A stretch of 64,000 bases of DNA from Symbiodinium natans (GCA_905221605.1 CAJNDS010002440.1:1-64000); one strand, 5' to 3'. Shown: positions 33,861 to 43,309, counted from the stretch's first letter. Made by a program: numbers and translations. Notes: generated by a model not told the origin, from the sequence alone.

Positions 33861-33998
33861 TCAAGCCCCCTTGCCTCGCAGGCCGCGGCAGTGCTGCTGC
33901 GGCCTCTCGGTCGGATGCGCATCGTCCGCCGGAAGATGGCCGGCGACGAAGGCTCCACACAGCAGGGCGGCCAGAAGGAGCCGGGCTTGCGCGGCCAT
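33861..33998 (-). CDS. Short ORF with signal peptide, possible first exon of B
   Basis: ATG at 33998, stop at 33861, 45 residues. The N terminus is a typical secretory signal (basic start, LLLAALLCGAFVAG core, small residues before HLPADD), then a polar stretch. Likely a first exon running into an intron. GHLPAD recurs at 25.87 kb near A. Confidence 0.45.
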   Translation of the reverse strand: MAAQARLLLAALLCGAFVAGHLPADDAHPTERPQQHCRGLRGKGA

Positions 33999-34035
33999 GC
34001 TTTATGGAAACAGGGGCCCTAAACCCTCAACCCTC

Positions 34036-34130
34036 AACCGTAAACCCTAAACCCTAAACCCTAAACCCTAAACCCTAAACCCTAAACCCTAAACCCTAAA
34101 CCCTGAACCCTGAACCCTGAACCCTGAACC
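34036..34130 (-). repeat. CCCTAAA then CCCTGAA array
   Basis: About ten CCCTAAA units, then four CCCTGAA units. Confidence 0.9.
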
Positions 34131-34213
34131 CCTCTTACCTGCAGGATTCCACTTCGTCCCACACGAAAGACGAAAAAACCTGAGCCGCGATGCCCTCAGC
34201 CCCGAACATTCCC

Positions 34214-34299
34214 CTTTAGGGTTTAGGGTTTAGGGTTTAGGGTTTAGGGTTTAGGGTTTAGGGTTTAGGGTTTAGGGTTTAGGGTTTAGGGTTTAGGGT
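34214..34299 (+). repeat. TTTAGGG array (~12 units)
   Basis: Perfect. Mixed CCCTAAA variants follow at 34350-34520 and 34645-34690, with unrecognised islets between. Confidence 0.93.
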
Positions 34300-34848
34300 A
34301 TATGTCCCCAAACGCCTACATCCCAAAGTGCCCCCTTCACCCTATGGACCCGGTAAACCCTATAAACCCTAACCCTCCTATAGACCCTAAACCCTGAACC
34401 CTACGCCCGAAACCCTAGACCCTAAACCCTGAACCCTAAACCCTAGACCCTAAACCCTACACCCTAAACTTCAATCTAGGATTCGGAGGTCAACCCTAAA
34501 CCCTAAACCCTAAAGTTGTGAAACTTGTGGCCCGTTGGGAATCCAACTTTCGGGTGCGTTGCATCGCGTCCTGGAATACCAGAATTTCAGCAACGGCGTC
34601 TTAGGGCAGCTATACCTCGTAAAACCCAAGGGCCCAAGGGCCCAAACCCTAAACCCTAAACCCTAAACCCCAAACCCTAAACCCCAAACCCCATACTTCC
34701 GAACCCTTCAAAAGGAAGGCAAGGGACCCCTTTAAGGTACCATGCAACTTCTTTTAAAGTCTTCGCATGCCGTGGCGCGTCGCTGTAAGAAGCTGCCAGA
34801 GGCATCGCGGCTGCAAACTACTTGAATTTGTCTCATCTTCGCAGCTCC

Positions 34849-34957
34849 TTAGGGTTTAGGGTTTAGGGTTTAGGGTTTAGGGTTTAGGGTTTAGGGTTTA
34901 GGGTTTAGGGTTTAGGGTTTAGGGTTTAGGGTTTAGGGTTTAGGGTTTAGGGTTTAG
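34849..34957 (+). repeat. TTTAGGG array (~15 units)
   Basis: Perfect, with sharp borders; islet 34960-35034 on one side and 34700-34848 on the other. Confidence 0.95.
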
Positions 34958-35034
34958 GAGCCACGAAGCTCTTCAAAACTACTCTCAACGTCATTTGCGT
35001 CGGAGGTCGTGGGCAACGTGCAGTCGCCGGATCT

Positions 35035-35220
35035 GCTTGGGGTTCACGGGTACTGATAACCCCAATCCTAAGTCTACTTATCACCTACTTAGAGGACTCA
35101 GGGGGCTCTTAAGTGCAGTTACAATTGGGACCCTAAACCCTAAACCCTAAACCCTAAACCCTAAACCCTAAACCCTAAACCCTTATGATCGGGGCGAGAA
35201 GGTCACCATGAACCTCCAAG
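35035..35220. mobile_element. MITE family I, interrupted by CCCTAAA
   Basis: Left end TTGGGGTTCACGGGTACTGA, right end GGTCACCATGAACCTCCAAG: inverted repeats of family I (see 41128-41270). Between them, after GTGCAGTTACAATTGGGA, a seven-unit CCCTAAA array (35131-35183) replaces inner sequence that other copies have. Confidence 0.65.
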
Positions 35221-35349
35221 TGCTCTTTTGGCCGAATGCGAAGAATGCGGATTCTCAAATTTCCTGTACAAAGCAGTCAGCAGAGGGCTTCATATTTCGG
35301 GACCGCAAAGGGTCTAGGGTGTAGGGTTTAGGGTTTAGAGTTTAGGGTT

Positions 35350-35850
35350 TTGCTGTAATAGGGCGTAGATGCTGTGAAGGTTAGGATGCAGCAGCGGCTC
35401 CAATGCCTCGTCAGGTGCGAAGAGCAGTTCTGCTCCCACCCCACGCCGTCCGAGCCAAACCTATTCCTTTTAGGGTTTAGGCCTAAACTCATGACAATCG
35501 CTTACTTTCAAAAAAATCCTTTCCGTCACCGATGGCCACTTTCAGCCAAGGGAAAGGTCTGAGGCTAGGTCCTCAGCTGCATAGAAAAGGAGAGGTTGTA
35601 GAGCGCGGACACTTTTTCGAGCACCCACCCTGCCTGGACCAGCCTGAGGCCCCCTGGTCCCTGGACACGCTGCGGCGAGGGTCCGGGTCCTCCTGGCCTG
35701 GGACCCTGACAAAATGCCAGCCACCTCGAGCCCATCGTAACCTTGGAACTGCAGGAAGCGGGCAAGCGACCTGGGTCGACTTTCGCCATACAGGTCGAAG
35801 CGCTTAAGCGCCGCCCCCCTTCTGTGGGGGGGCGGCCTAGGCCCTGAGTT
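35350..35850. repeat. Dispersed repeat (copy 1 of 2)
   Basis: Shares long blocks in the same order with 61510-62062: TAGGGCGTAGATGCTGTGAA, GAAGAGCAG, CTCCCACCCCACGC, AAACCTATTCCTTTTAGG, TAGGCCTAAACTCA, GGTCCGGGTCCTCCTGGCCT and a terminal GC hairpin (GCCGCCCCCC..GGGGGGGCGGC). ORFs in it differ between copies, so I do not call a protein. Confidence 0.75.
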
Positions 35851-36069
35851 TGGGGTTTAGGGTTTAGGGTTGAGGGTTTTAGGGCTGTAGGTTGTGGGTT
35901 TAGGATTGAGGGTTTAGGGCTTCGGGTTTAGGATTGAGGGTTGAGGGTCTAGGGCCCGAAACCTATGCTTCATGAAGCCCCAAGCAGCTCATGCAACTCG
36001 AGGCCTTTCTCGGACTCTGGTGGACCGGTCAGGACCCCATCACCATTGGCTTCTGCTCCGAACCTTGCT

Positions 36070-36220
36070 AGCCCAAAGGGTTCAGGGTTTAGGGTTTAGG
36101 GTTTTAGGTTTAGGGTTTAGGGTTAAGGGTTGAACGTTTAGGGCATTATGGGAACCTTGAGCCAAAAAATGAAGAAAAGGGTACCACCGGGCTAGCAAGG
36201 AACTGCACCACCAAGGACAC
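36070..36220. repeat. Telomeric run and intron-like segment
   Basis: TTTAGGG-type units at 36078-36145, then a segment that on the minus strand reads TAGCCCGGTGGTACCCTTTT..CATTTTTTGGCTCAAGG, related to the start of intron 8 of C (37262 downward) and loosely to family IV elements. Confidence 0.5.
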
Positions 36221-36322
36221 CCGACAACTTGCGAACAGCCTCCACGCTGGCACGGGCTCGCTGAATCTGCCAAAGTAAGCCATTCCTCGTCTCGGGTTTC
36301 GTGCAAGAACGCGTCCGGTTTC

Positions 36323-36418
36323 GGGTTTAGGGTTTAGGGTTTAGGGTTTAGGGTTTAGGGTTTAGGGTTTAGGGTTTAGGGTTTAGGGTTTAGGGTTTAG
36401 GGTTTAGGGTTTAGGGTT
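36323..36418 (+). repeat. TTTAGGG array (~13.5 units)
   Basis: Perfect; it ends 49 bp downstream of the stop codon of paralogue C. Confidence 0.94.
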
Positions 36419-36466
36419 ACGAGTGGCCAACGACGAAAGAGAAGGCCACAAGATCGAAGAAAAGCT

Positions 36467-39400
36467 CTACCATGCAGTGCTCAACAACAGGCCAGGTTCA
36501 AGCAAATGGTGCTGGACTGCCTGGTTAACCTTACTTCTCCAGTAGCCGAGGAATCACAATGGTTGAACTTCTTCATTCTTCCTACAAAAGATAAGAAAAA
36601 CAACACGAGTTCAAGGTTCGTATTATTGGCTAAGTTAAGAAACTGTGGAGAAACAAAAGTTTAAAGTTCAGGGTTTAGGGCTTGGGGCTTAGGGTTTAGG
36701 GTTTAGGGTATAAGCAAGTAGCTGTGTCAGCTCCCACGGTGGTCAAGATCAGCCTCTTGATCTTGTCCTCGTCCAGCTTGTTCGAGGCACGTGCATGCCT
36801 CACATCCTGGGGTCTCCCCAAGGTAACCACATCATGGCTCAGGGTTTAGGGTTCAGGGTTTGGGGGTTTAGGGTTTAGGGTTTAAGGTTTAGGGTTCAGG
36901 GTTTAGGGTTCAGGGTTCAGGTCCAGAGTCTAAGGGTTTGGGGTTTCTAACGGTAACCCTTTTTTTGTGGGGGGGGAGGGGGGGGGGGGGGGGAGGGGGG
37001 GGGAGGGGGGGGAGGGGGGGAGGGCGGGGGAGGGGGGGAGGGGGGGGAGGTGGGGAGGGGGGGGGGGGGGAAAGGGGGGGGGGGGAAGGGGGGGGAGGGG
37101 GGGGGGGGGGGAGGGGGGGAGGGGGGGGGCCGGGGGGGGGGAGGGGGGGGGGAGGGGGGGGGGAGGGGGGGGAGGGGGGGAGGGTTTGGCTACTTGAAAA
37201 AGGGAATTTTTGAAGCAAACAAAAAAAGATGGCAAAAGGACCCCACTGGGCTACCAAGCATCTAACCCCAGCAGGGCATCGTGCAAGTTGCTGCGCGCGC
37301 CCTCCGGCCCAGGGATGTGGCTCGCGCGGGAGGCTTCAGGCGCAATGACGGTCAGCGCAAGCTTCTTGTCGATGCACACAAAGCCTTACAGGCGCAGCTC
37401 TCACCAGGGCGACCAGAAGGTCCATGAGAATGACCAAGGATGCTCGAAAACCCCCCCGGGTCTTAGTAGGGAATGAGAGAATGAGGGCCCTAACCTTTGC
37501 CCTTTAAGGGTTATTTAGGGCCCTCGTTCCCTATTCAGAACCAGCCAGAAAAGGCTACCCTAAACCCTAAACCCTAAACCCTAAACCCTAAACCCTAAAC
37601 AGCACAACTGAGAGGAGCTTTCGAAGATGCACCATGCCCTCGTGATGTACTTGGGCTCGGAGAAACTGTCCAGCATCAGAAGCATCCGACCGGCCTCAAC
37701 AAGATGATCCTGGCTGGCTCTCAGCAGGGAATGAGGGTTTAGGGTTTAAGGTTTAGGGGGAATGAGAGGGCCCTACATAATCCCCTTAGAGGGTCTTATA
37801 GAGGGTACCCCACTCCCTGATTCCCTACTAAGAGCCAGGGCGTCCTCGAAGAGCCCAGTCAGCTCCTCTGAGCCAGTCTGGGTTCCCGACTCGATGCGAT
37901 ACCTCAATGGGGGAAGGAGGGGCCTATTTTTACCCTTAAAGGGATCTAGGATGGCCCTTCAAACCCTCTGAAAAATATTCCTGACTATGGTCCTCTTAAA
38001 CCCCAATAAGGGAAAATATAAAATGTCCCAAAGGCCTACCTAGGGATTCTATGGGCCCCTCATTTGTCTCATTCCCGATTGAAGAACCAGCCAGTCGGGT
38101 TTCATGGACTGAAGGGGAGGGAACCCTCTGGTATAAGGGTTTTGGGGGTTCTGTTACATGCTATGTGGGTATCTCTCTAGATTCGGGTCCCTGTTGGGGC
38201 ATATGCTCTTAAGGGTGCCGTACTGTATAGGTTATAGGGGACCGGGGCCCAAATTTGGAGAACTACCCACATACTTCGGAACGAAGGGTTTTGGCTCGGC
38301 GCATGGGCGCTGCCAAGCAGCTGGTTGTTGCAGAAGAAGCACACCCACAAGTAGACCTCGCCGGCATTCAGCTGCTCCTTCGCAACCCATGACTGCAGCG
38401 CACTCACGAAGTCGTCCAGGGAGTACGTCCAGCACCAGGACACGAAATGAGTGGCCCGGCCCCTGTACTTGTCGTCCACCGCATCAACGACGCTGCATCC
38501 GGGTCGGCCATCTCTCGGGCAAGCCTTGCCGAAGCCGAGCCCCTGCGGCCCCATGGCAACCGCTGGACAGATTTCGTGAAAGTTGGGATTCGCCATTCCG
38601 GTCGCTTTTCGCGCGAGCCCTGGGAAGGTGTCGATGACCCAAGCTGCCGAGATGCCTAGGACGGCATCCGTGGGAACGGGCGCGCACTCCGGACAGAGAA
38701 ACGCGTCGTGCGAGGGGCAAAACCAGCACGACCTAGTGAGCTGCTCCTGTCCGCACCCGCTGCACTCGTAACCTGTGCTTGTGCTGAGCACCTGCACGTC
38801 CGCACAGCCCTGTGCTTTAGGGCAAGACGGTATACGAGTCCATCGCAGGGTTTGGGGCCACGCGCCACAAGTTCTCCACACAAGCGCATTGTCATCAGCA
38901 GCGGTCAGCTCCTGGAAGACACCATCTTGCCTTAGTTGCTGAGTTCATAAGCCCCCAAAAGTGTACGCTATCAGTTCTCCAGGGGATGAGAGTATCCCAA
39001 AAAGTGTAAAGTGTACTCATTCAGCCACTAAGTTGCAACTGGAAGAAAGTCCTGTCTTGATCCCCTTGCAGCACGAATGCCTCACCTGAGCACGAAACCT
39101 GCGCTCCAGCCACGGTGCCTGTTGTCCGACGGCCGCTTGGCAAGTCCATCAACCAAGTGCCCTGGCATTCCTGGGTCTTAGTCAGGGACTCTTTGTGTTC
39201 AAGGAGGCTTGGGGCTTAGGGTACTCCAAAAGGCAACCTAACCCAACAAAACAGAGAACGATGGCCCACTCTGGCTCCTGGATTCAATGTGCGGGTGGGC
39301 CAGCCCTGACTGGAGCACGTGGCAAGCAAACTCCTGCTGGGTGATGATGCCATCGGCATCCTTACTGTTGGTTACTAGGGAGTGAGGGAATGCGATACCC

Positions 39401-39916
39401 TATATCCCCCTAGATATACCCTTTAAGGGATTACACAGGATACCTCATTCCCCCATGCCTATACTCACCAGCACTAAGCATCTAGATCCAGCGTTGCAAA
39501 GGCAGCCGCCGCAGTGGCTGGCGCCACCCCCTTTGCTGCACAGTGTGCCGCGAACTCGGTCCTTGAAATGGTGCCTCGGTGGCCTAGGAACCATGTTATA
39601 ATAATCTACGCGTATATACGGGCCATGTTAGGAGTATAGTAAGGGGAACCTTTAAGGGCACAACCTGAAGGGTACGAGTCTTTCATCCCTTATCCCTTGA
39701 AATAAGGGCACCCTTTTTTTGAGTTGCTTGCTTCATAAGACAAACCCAGAAGCAAAACAAAAGGGAGTTGCTTACTGTATAAGGGAACCCACAAGCAAAC
39801 AAAAAAACATCACCCCCCCCCCCCCCCCCAAAAAAAAAAAAAACCTGGGCGACCAAGGTGCCATCACCGTTCAGGTCCAACGCATCAAAGGCAGCTGATG
39901 CCACGACAGCCCTCAT
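36467..39916 (-). CDS. Paralogue C: EF-hand, zinc-finger and RATHFVSWCW/FFCNNQ protein
   Basis: Model, minus strand, ten exons: 39916-39862, 39574-39483, 39360-39286, 39170-39070, 38930-38322, 37902-37845, 37709-37619, 37384-37263, 36806-36732, 36529-36467 (TAG); 1341 bp in one frame, 446 residues. The start at 39916 is the first ATG of an open exon, so the N terminus may extend. Introns are GC-AG or GA-AG. Modules: EF-hand loops DLNGDGTISRTE and DLDADGIITQQE (canonical D-x-D/N-x-D-G..E spacing, predicting calcium binding), GTWLMDLPSG, AWPQTLRWTR, zinc-finger-like YECSGCG..WFCPSHDAFLCPECAP, THFVSWCWTY, FFCNNQ, ESGTQTGSEEL, MLDSFSEPKYITRAWCIFES, VCIDKKLALTVIAPE, DVRHARASNKLDED, VNQAVQHHLL. Likely a calcium-responsive cytosolic protein of unknown activity. 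The last junction (36732/36529) is the least certain. Confidence 0.7.
36807..37262. other. Intron 8 of C with 230-bp G/A tract
   Basis: GA-AG intron (GGG TTA|GATGCT ... CCCAG|GATGTG). Bases 36967-37190 are almost pure G with an A every 7-10 bases on the plus strand, so the transcript carries a long C/U tract. It also contains TTTAGGG/TTCAGGG units (36840-36920). Confidence 0.7.
37459..37548. mobile_element. Introner-like element, family II, inside intron 7 of C
   Basis: GGTCTTAGTAGGGAATGAGA and CTCGTTCCCTATTCAGAACC form inverted ends; centre CCCTTTAAGGG. A CCCTAAA array (37557-37600) lies beside it, both inside intron 37385-37618 (GC-AG). Confidence 0.7.
37710..37844 (-). mobile_element. Intron 6 of C is a family II element
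   Basis: The 135-bp intron (TTC GAG|GACGCC ... GCCAG|GATCAT) consists of one palindromic element: CTGGCTCTTAGTAGGGAATC near the donor pairs with GATTCCCTGCTGAGAGCCAG-like sequence near the acceptor (CCCTCATTCCCTGCTGAGAG). TTTAGGG-like units (37734-37760) interrupt one side. GA(C/T) stands at both splice borders. A and B have no intron here. Confidence 0.7.
38000..38095. mobile_element. Intron-start repeat and family II half in intron 5 of C
   Basis: 38000-38045 on the minus strand reads GGTAGGCCTTTGGGACATTT, as do the starts of two B introns (from 32541 and 29610). 38060-38095 carries a family II end (CTCATTCCCGATTGAAGAAC reading plus). Confidence 0.55.
39361..39482 (-). mobile_element. Intron 2 of C is a family II-like element
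   Basis: 122-bp GA-AG intron (CTG GAT CTA|GATGCT ... AGTAAG|GATGCC) inside the second EF-hand loop. Outer bases GGTTACTAGGGAGTGAGGGA and CCTCATTCCCCCATGCCTAT pair imperfectly, with a CCCTTTAAGGG centre as in family II. GATGC stands at both borders. Confidence 0.65.
39575..39861 (-). other. Intron 1 of C (GC-AG, 287 bp)
   Basis: GGT GAT G|GCACC ... CCGAG|GCACCATT; GCACC stands at both borders and the junction lies inside the first EF-hand loop. The intron holds a family VI element (39612-39690), a GGGCACCCTTTTTTTG segment (39705 onward) and a poly-C/poly-A run (39814-39843). Confidence 0.65.
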
Positions 39917-40110
39917 CGCATCGTCCAGCTGCTCCTTGGCTCGTACGAATGGGTTTAGGGTTTAGGGTTTAGGGTTTAGGGTTTAGGGGTTAAGGGCTTC
40001 GGGTTTAGGGTTTAACCCTCTGGCCATCTTCCTGACGAAGACACTTGCAAACACAAAAAACCAAGAAGCCATACATCCTGATGTCCAAAGGTCAACTCCC
40101 TGCCGAAAAG

Positions 40111-40178
40111 CCCTGAACCCTAAACCCTAAACCCTAAACCCTAAACCCTAAACCCTAAACCCTAAACCCTAAACCCTG
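40111..40178 (-). repeat. CCCTAAA array (~9 units)
   Basis: Follows TTTAGGG at 39952-39990; islet 40010-40110 between them. Islets at 40180-40320 and 40375-40440 follow without recognised genes. Confidence 0.9.
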
Positions 40179-40499
40179 AGGTCCGAAATGCCTACCTAGG
40201 TTCTCGTGGAATCGGCCCCGCTTCGGGATTACCACTGCCAGGGAAGCCCTCTTGGCTTGGCGTGGGCTGATCCACGGCCTCCACCCCTGCTGTCTCCTCC
40301 TGCCATACCCCAAAGGGCTTGGGGCTTTAAACCCTTAACCCTAAACCCTAAACCCTAAACCCTAAACTCACGTCAGTCTTGTCGGGGTAGCTGGGAATAG
40401 CGCTTGCAGGTGCGGTCTCCACACAGGAGGAGCCCTAAACCCTAAGCCCAGTCTGCAAACCACCCTAAGATCATAAACCCTGGGTTTAGGGTTTAGGTT

Positions 40500-40930
40500 T
40501 AGGCTTTAGGGCTTGGGGTTTGGGGTTTGGGGTTTAGGGTTTGGGGGAAACCCTCCCCCCAAGTTTGCTCTTACTCAGAGGCTTGTGCAGGCTCTATAAG
40601 GCTTAGGGTAGCGGTCCCTTCCTTATCCGAAGCTGCTTCTTTTGTATCCCAACCTAGAGGAAGGTATCGGCACCAAGACAGAGGGTGTGCATGTGTGTGG
40701 CAGCAAGCCTCTACTTAGTAGAGTTGAGGGGTCAGAGCTTAAGGCTCAGGGTTACACCCTTCACCCTAATATTCAAAAACTTCTAAAACCTGAAACCCTA
40801 AACCCTAAAGCCTACGCCCTGAAGCGCTGAGGCCTTAAAAACGTTTCGGTCCAGCGACCTTGTCCGCCTTGCGGGCACGCGCAATGCAGCACAATGGGGG
40901 CACCAGCAGTGCTGCCGTGGAAAGCCTGTC
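40500..40930. other. Islet without recognised gene
   Basis: Largely non-telomeric between 40545 and 40930. Short open frames on the plus strand have no recognisable motif. Confidence 0.5.
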
Positions 40931-40933
40931 GTT

Positions 40934-41098
40934 TAGGGTTTAGGGTTTAGGGTTTAGGGTATGGGGTTTAGGGTTTAGGGTTTAGGGTTTAGGCTTAGGG
41001 CTTAGGGCTTAGGGCTTAGGGTTTAGGGTTTAGGGTTTAGGGTTTAGGGTTTAGGGTTTAGGGTTTAGGGTTTAGGGTTTAGGGTTTAGGGTTTAGGG
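40934..41098 (+). repeat. TTTAGGG array with a TTAGGGC block
   Basis: TTTAGGG units, then GGGCTTA units (40993-41018), then ~12 perfect TTTAGGG units. Confidence 0.93.
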
Positions 41099-41127
41099 GT
41101 ATCTTTTATTCATGCTGGACCTGCTCT

Positions 41128-41270
41128 ACTTCGAGGTTCCGGGTACTTACTAACCAATGATAACTGTACTTATAACCCACTGATAAGCCGCTTCAGCGCC
41201 CTGATATGGTTAGAAGTACAGTTATAAGTACAGTTCTAGTTGGCTAATAAGTACCATGAACCTCCAAGTA
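41128..41270. mobile_element. MITE family I (intact-looking copy)
   Basis: Inverted ends CTTCGAGGTTCCGGGTACTT and AAGTACCATGAACCTCCAAG enclose ~100 bp with TGTACTTATAAC..GTTATAAGTACA and GGTTAGAAGTACAG. Other copies: 35035-35220, 43584-43722, 51937-52125 and 56467-56609. No coding capacity. Confidence 0.8.
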
Positions 41271-41299
41271 GTAACGCCCCCTCTATAAAAGTCAACTTT

Positions 41300-41880
41300 G
41301 CTGGGCTATTCAGGATACCCTGACTGTTTGGGGGTGTGAGGTGGGATCCTGAATTAAGTCAATCGTCCGGGTGCCGTAAGAAAACTCCACGCGGTGCGCC
41401 TTTAAAATGAATTGCCGGGCATCGCTGCCCTTTTAAATTTAGTATAATCTCCTCCCTATTAGAATCATACAAAACCCGTGGACCGTGCAAACAGGGCGAA
41501 AACCAACTTCGACTGTTCTGGGGAGGGGAGGGGGGGAGGGGAGGGGGGGGGGGGGAACACACCAAATAGGGTCCAACATTACAAGGCGGCCCCTCGTATT
41601 TCGGGTATCCAAAAAGGGACCGGAATTTTGCATGCCCTACCATGTGTGTTTGTAGGACGTTGTAAGTTTAGGGCCTATAAGCTCAGAAGGCTTTTCGGGT
41701 GTAGGGGTTCAAGCCATGGGGGCATCAGGCAAGGGTGTTTGAAAGAGCCTCTGAGCTTTAGCAGCAGGAATGAAGGCCTGAGCCCCCCCCTTCCAGTGGT
41801 GAAACGTATGAGGGGCAGTGTTTTGGGCCTATAGGGCCCAGGGCCAGAGAGTCATTTAGGAAGCCAGATGGTTTAGGGGT
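41300..41880. other. Islet without recognised gene
   Basis: Free of telomeric repeats; contains a G/A tract (41520-41555). A minus-strand frame reads PRVLYDSNREEIILNLKGQR (about 41410-41480), coding-like but unidentified. Confidence 0.4.
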
Positions 41881-41980
41881 TTGGTTCTTAGTAGGGAATC
41901 AGGGATTTCGGGCCCTATCTAGGCCCTGTAAGGGAGTGTATAGGGTACCCCGTTCCCCCATTCCCTACTACGAACCAGCC
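41881..41980. mobile_element. Family II element outside a gene
   Basis: TTGGTTCTTAGTAGGGAATC at one end, ATTCCCTACTACGAACCAG at the other; GGGCCCTATCTAGGCCC centre. The same class forms introns in paralogue C. Confidence 0.75.
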
Positions 41981-42245
41981 AGTTTCAGGGCTTAGGGTTC
42001 AGGGTTAAGGGTTTAGGGCTTCAGGGTCAGTCTATATAGGGTTTTAGGGTTTGGGGTTTTTGGCATCCAAGCAGCACGGTGACGCAAATGATCAGTGCCA
42101 TTGGCAGTCCGTCATGCGTGGATCCCGGATTCGATCCCGGATTCGATCCTTGCCATGTCTTCATCACGGGAGTTTTCCCTTTGGCCCCGAAGGTTGTACT
42201 CTTGGGTTTGGGGATCCTTTTCAAAGATCCTCTGGGGGGATATCA

Positions 42246-42316
42246 GGGCCATGTGAGGAGTGTATTCAGTGCAACCTCTTGGGGTTACATCCTTAGGGGT
42301 CCGAGCAGACTCCCTT
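42246..42316. repeat. Dispersed element, family VI (copy 3)
   Basis: GGGCCATGTGAGGAGTGTAT, CAACCTCTTGGGG, TCCTTAGGGGTCCGAG: order shared with 30720-30800 and 39612-39690. Confidence 0.5.
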
Positions 42317-42534
42317 GACTTCAGGCCTGGGATTTCTGATCGCAAGGAAATGGCTTATAAAAGGCAACCAGGGAATAGCAAAACAACCGTTTTAAGGGGA
42401 CACCAAGAGCCGGTAAGCTATGGCCCGTTTGGGGCAGGTACTATGGGGGCCTTCATTGGGTTTTGGGGTTACTCCACTATAAACACAATAGGGACCAGAA
42501 GGGAATTAATACCATTGCAGTTATTTCGACTCCT

Positions 42535-42641
42535 ATGGGTGGTTGTCAAAATTATGATCTCTTTGGGGTACCCTAAATGTGAGGTGCCGTATTATATAAG
42601 GGATCCAAAAAGGGACTATAATTTTGACAACCACCCCTATA
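42535..42641. mobile_element. MITE, family V
   Basis: GGGTGGTTGTCAAAATTAT and ATAATTTTGACAACCACCC are perfect 19-bp inverted repeats ~105 bp apart, enclosing GGTACCCTAAATG..GGTGCCGTATTATATAAGG. No coding capacity. Confidence 0.8.
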
Positions 42642-42753
42642 TTACCCTAAACATAAGGGCCCGCATCACGAAAGGGATCCTCATCCATGGAACAAACGTG
42701 AAATCTCCATCGTTCTTGGGCAGATCAAGCTTGTACAGGGTCGACCTTGTACT

Positions 42754-42896
42754 GTTTAGGGTTTAGGGTGTAGGGTTTAGGGTTTAGGGTTTAGGGTTTA
42801 GGGTTTAGGGTTTAGGGTTTAGGGTTTAGGGTTTAGGGTTTAGGGTTTAGGGTTTAGGGTTTAGGGTTTAGGGTTTAGGGTTAGGGTTAGGGTTCA
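42754..42896 (+). repeat. TTTAGGG array (~19 units)
   Basis: Perfect over 42768-42880, then two TTAGGG (6-bp) units. One of the two longest arrays here. Confidence 0.95.
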
Positions 42897-43014
42897 GGGT
42901 TTAGGATAAACCTCCAAAGGAAAATCTTCACCCAAGCAAGCTGCAGCAGGACTATGACTGAACCCGGAACCCTAAACGAACCCTAAGCCCTAAGCCCTTA
43001 GACCCTAAACCCGA

Positions 43015-43090
43015 AACCTTAAACCTTAAACCCTAAACCCTAAACCCTAAACCCTAAACCCTAAACCCTGAACCCTGAACCCTGAACCCG
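43015..43090 (-). repeat. CCCTAAA then CCCTGAA array
   Basis: Seven CCCTAAA units then three CCCTGAA units. The TTTAGGG orientation returns at 43180-43280 after an islet. Confidence 0.9.
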
Positions 43091-43309
43091 GGGCCCATGC
43101 CTGCTTCTGACAGGCACAGCCTCCAAGCTGCATCGTAGTGACCTCACTGGTGGAGTCATTCGGGGTGTACGGTCTAATTAGGGTTTAGGGTTTAGGGTCT
43201 AGGGCCTAGGGTCTAGGGTTTAGGGTTTAGGGTTTAGGGTTCAAATTTAGGGTTTAGGGTATGGGGTTTAGGGTTTAGGGTCAACCTTTCGGGTCTTGAC
43301 TCGGTTCAC

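Noticed and set aside
36148-36165. Minus-strand CATTTTTTGGCTCAAGG resembles the 3' end of the dinoflagellate spliced leader
   Set aside because: Only part of the leader matches, two extra T are present, and related intron-like repeats at 37.2 kb show the same context without the match. Probably coincidence.
36910-37265. Proline- or glycine-rich ORFs at 6.6, 36.9 and 46.5 kb
   Set aside because: They follow C- or G-homopolymer tracts; no flanking coding signal.
42110-42160. Repeated GGATTCGATCC looked like a tRNA B box
   Set aside because: No A box, no cloverleaf and no acceptor stem could be formed around it.
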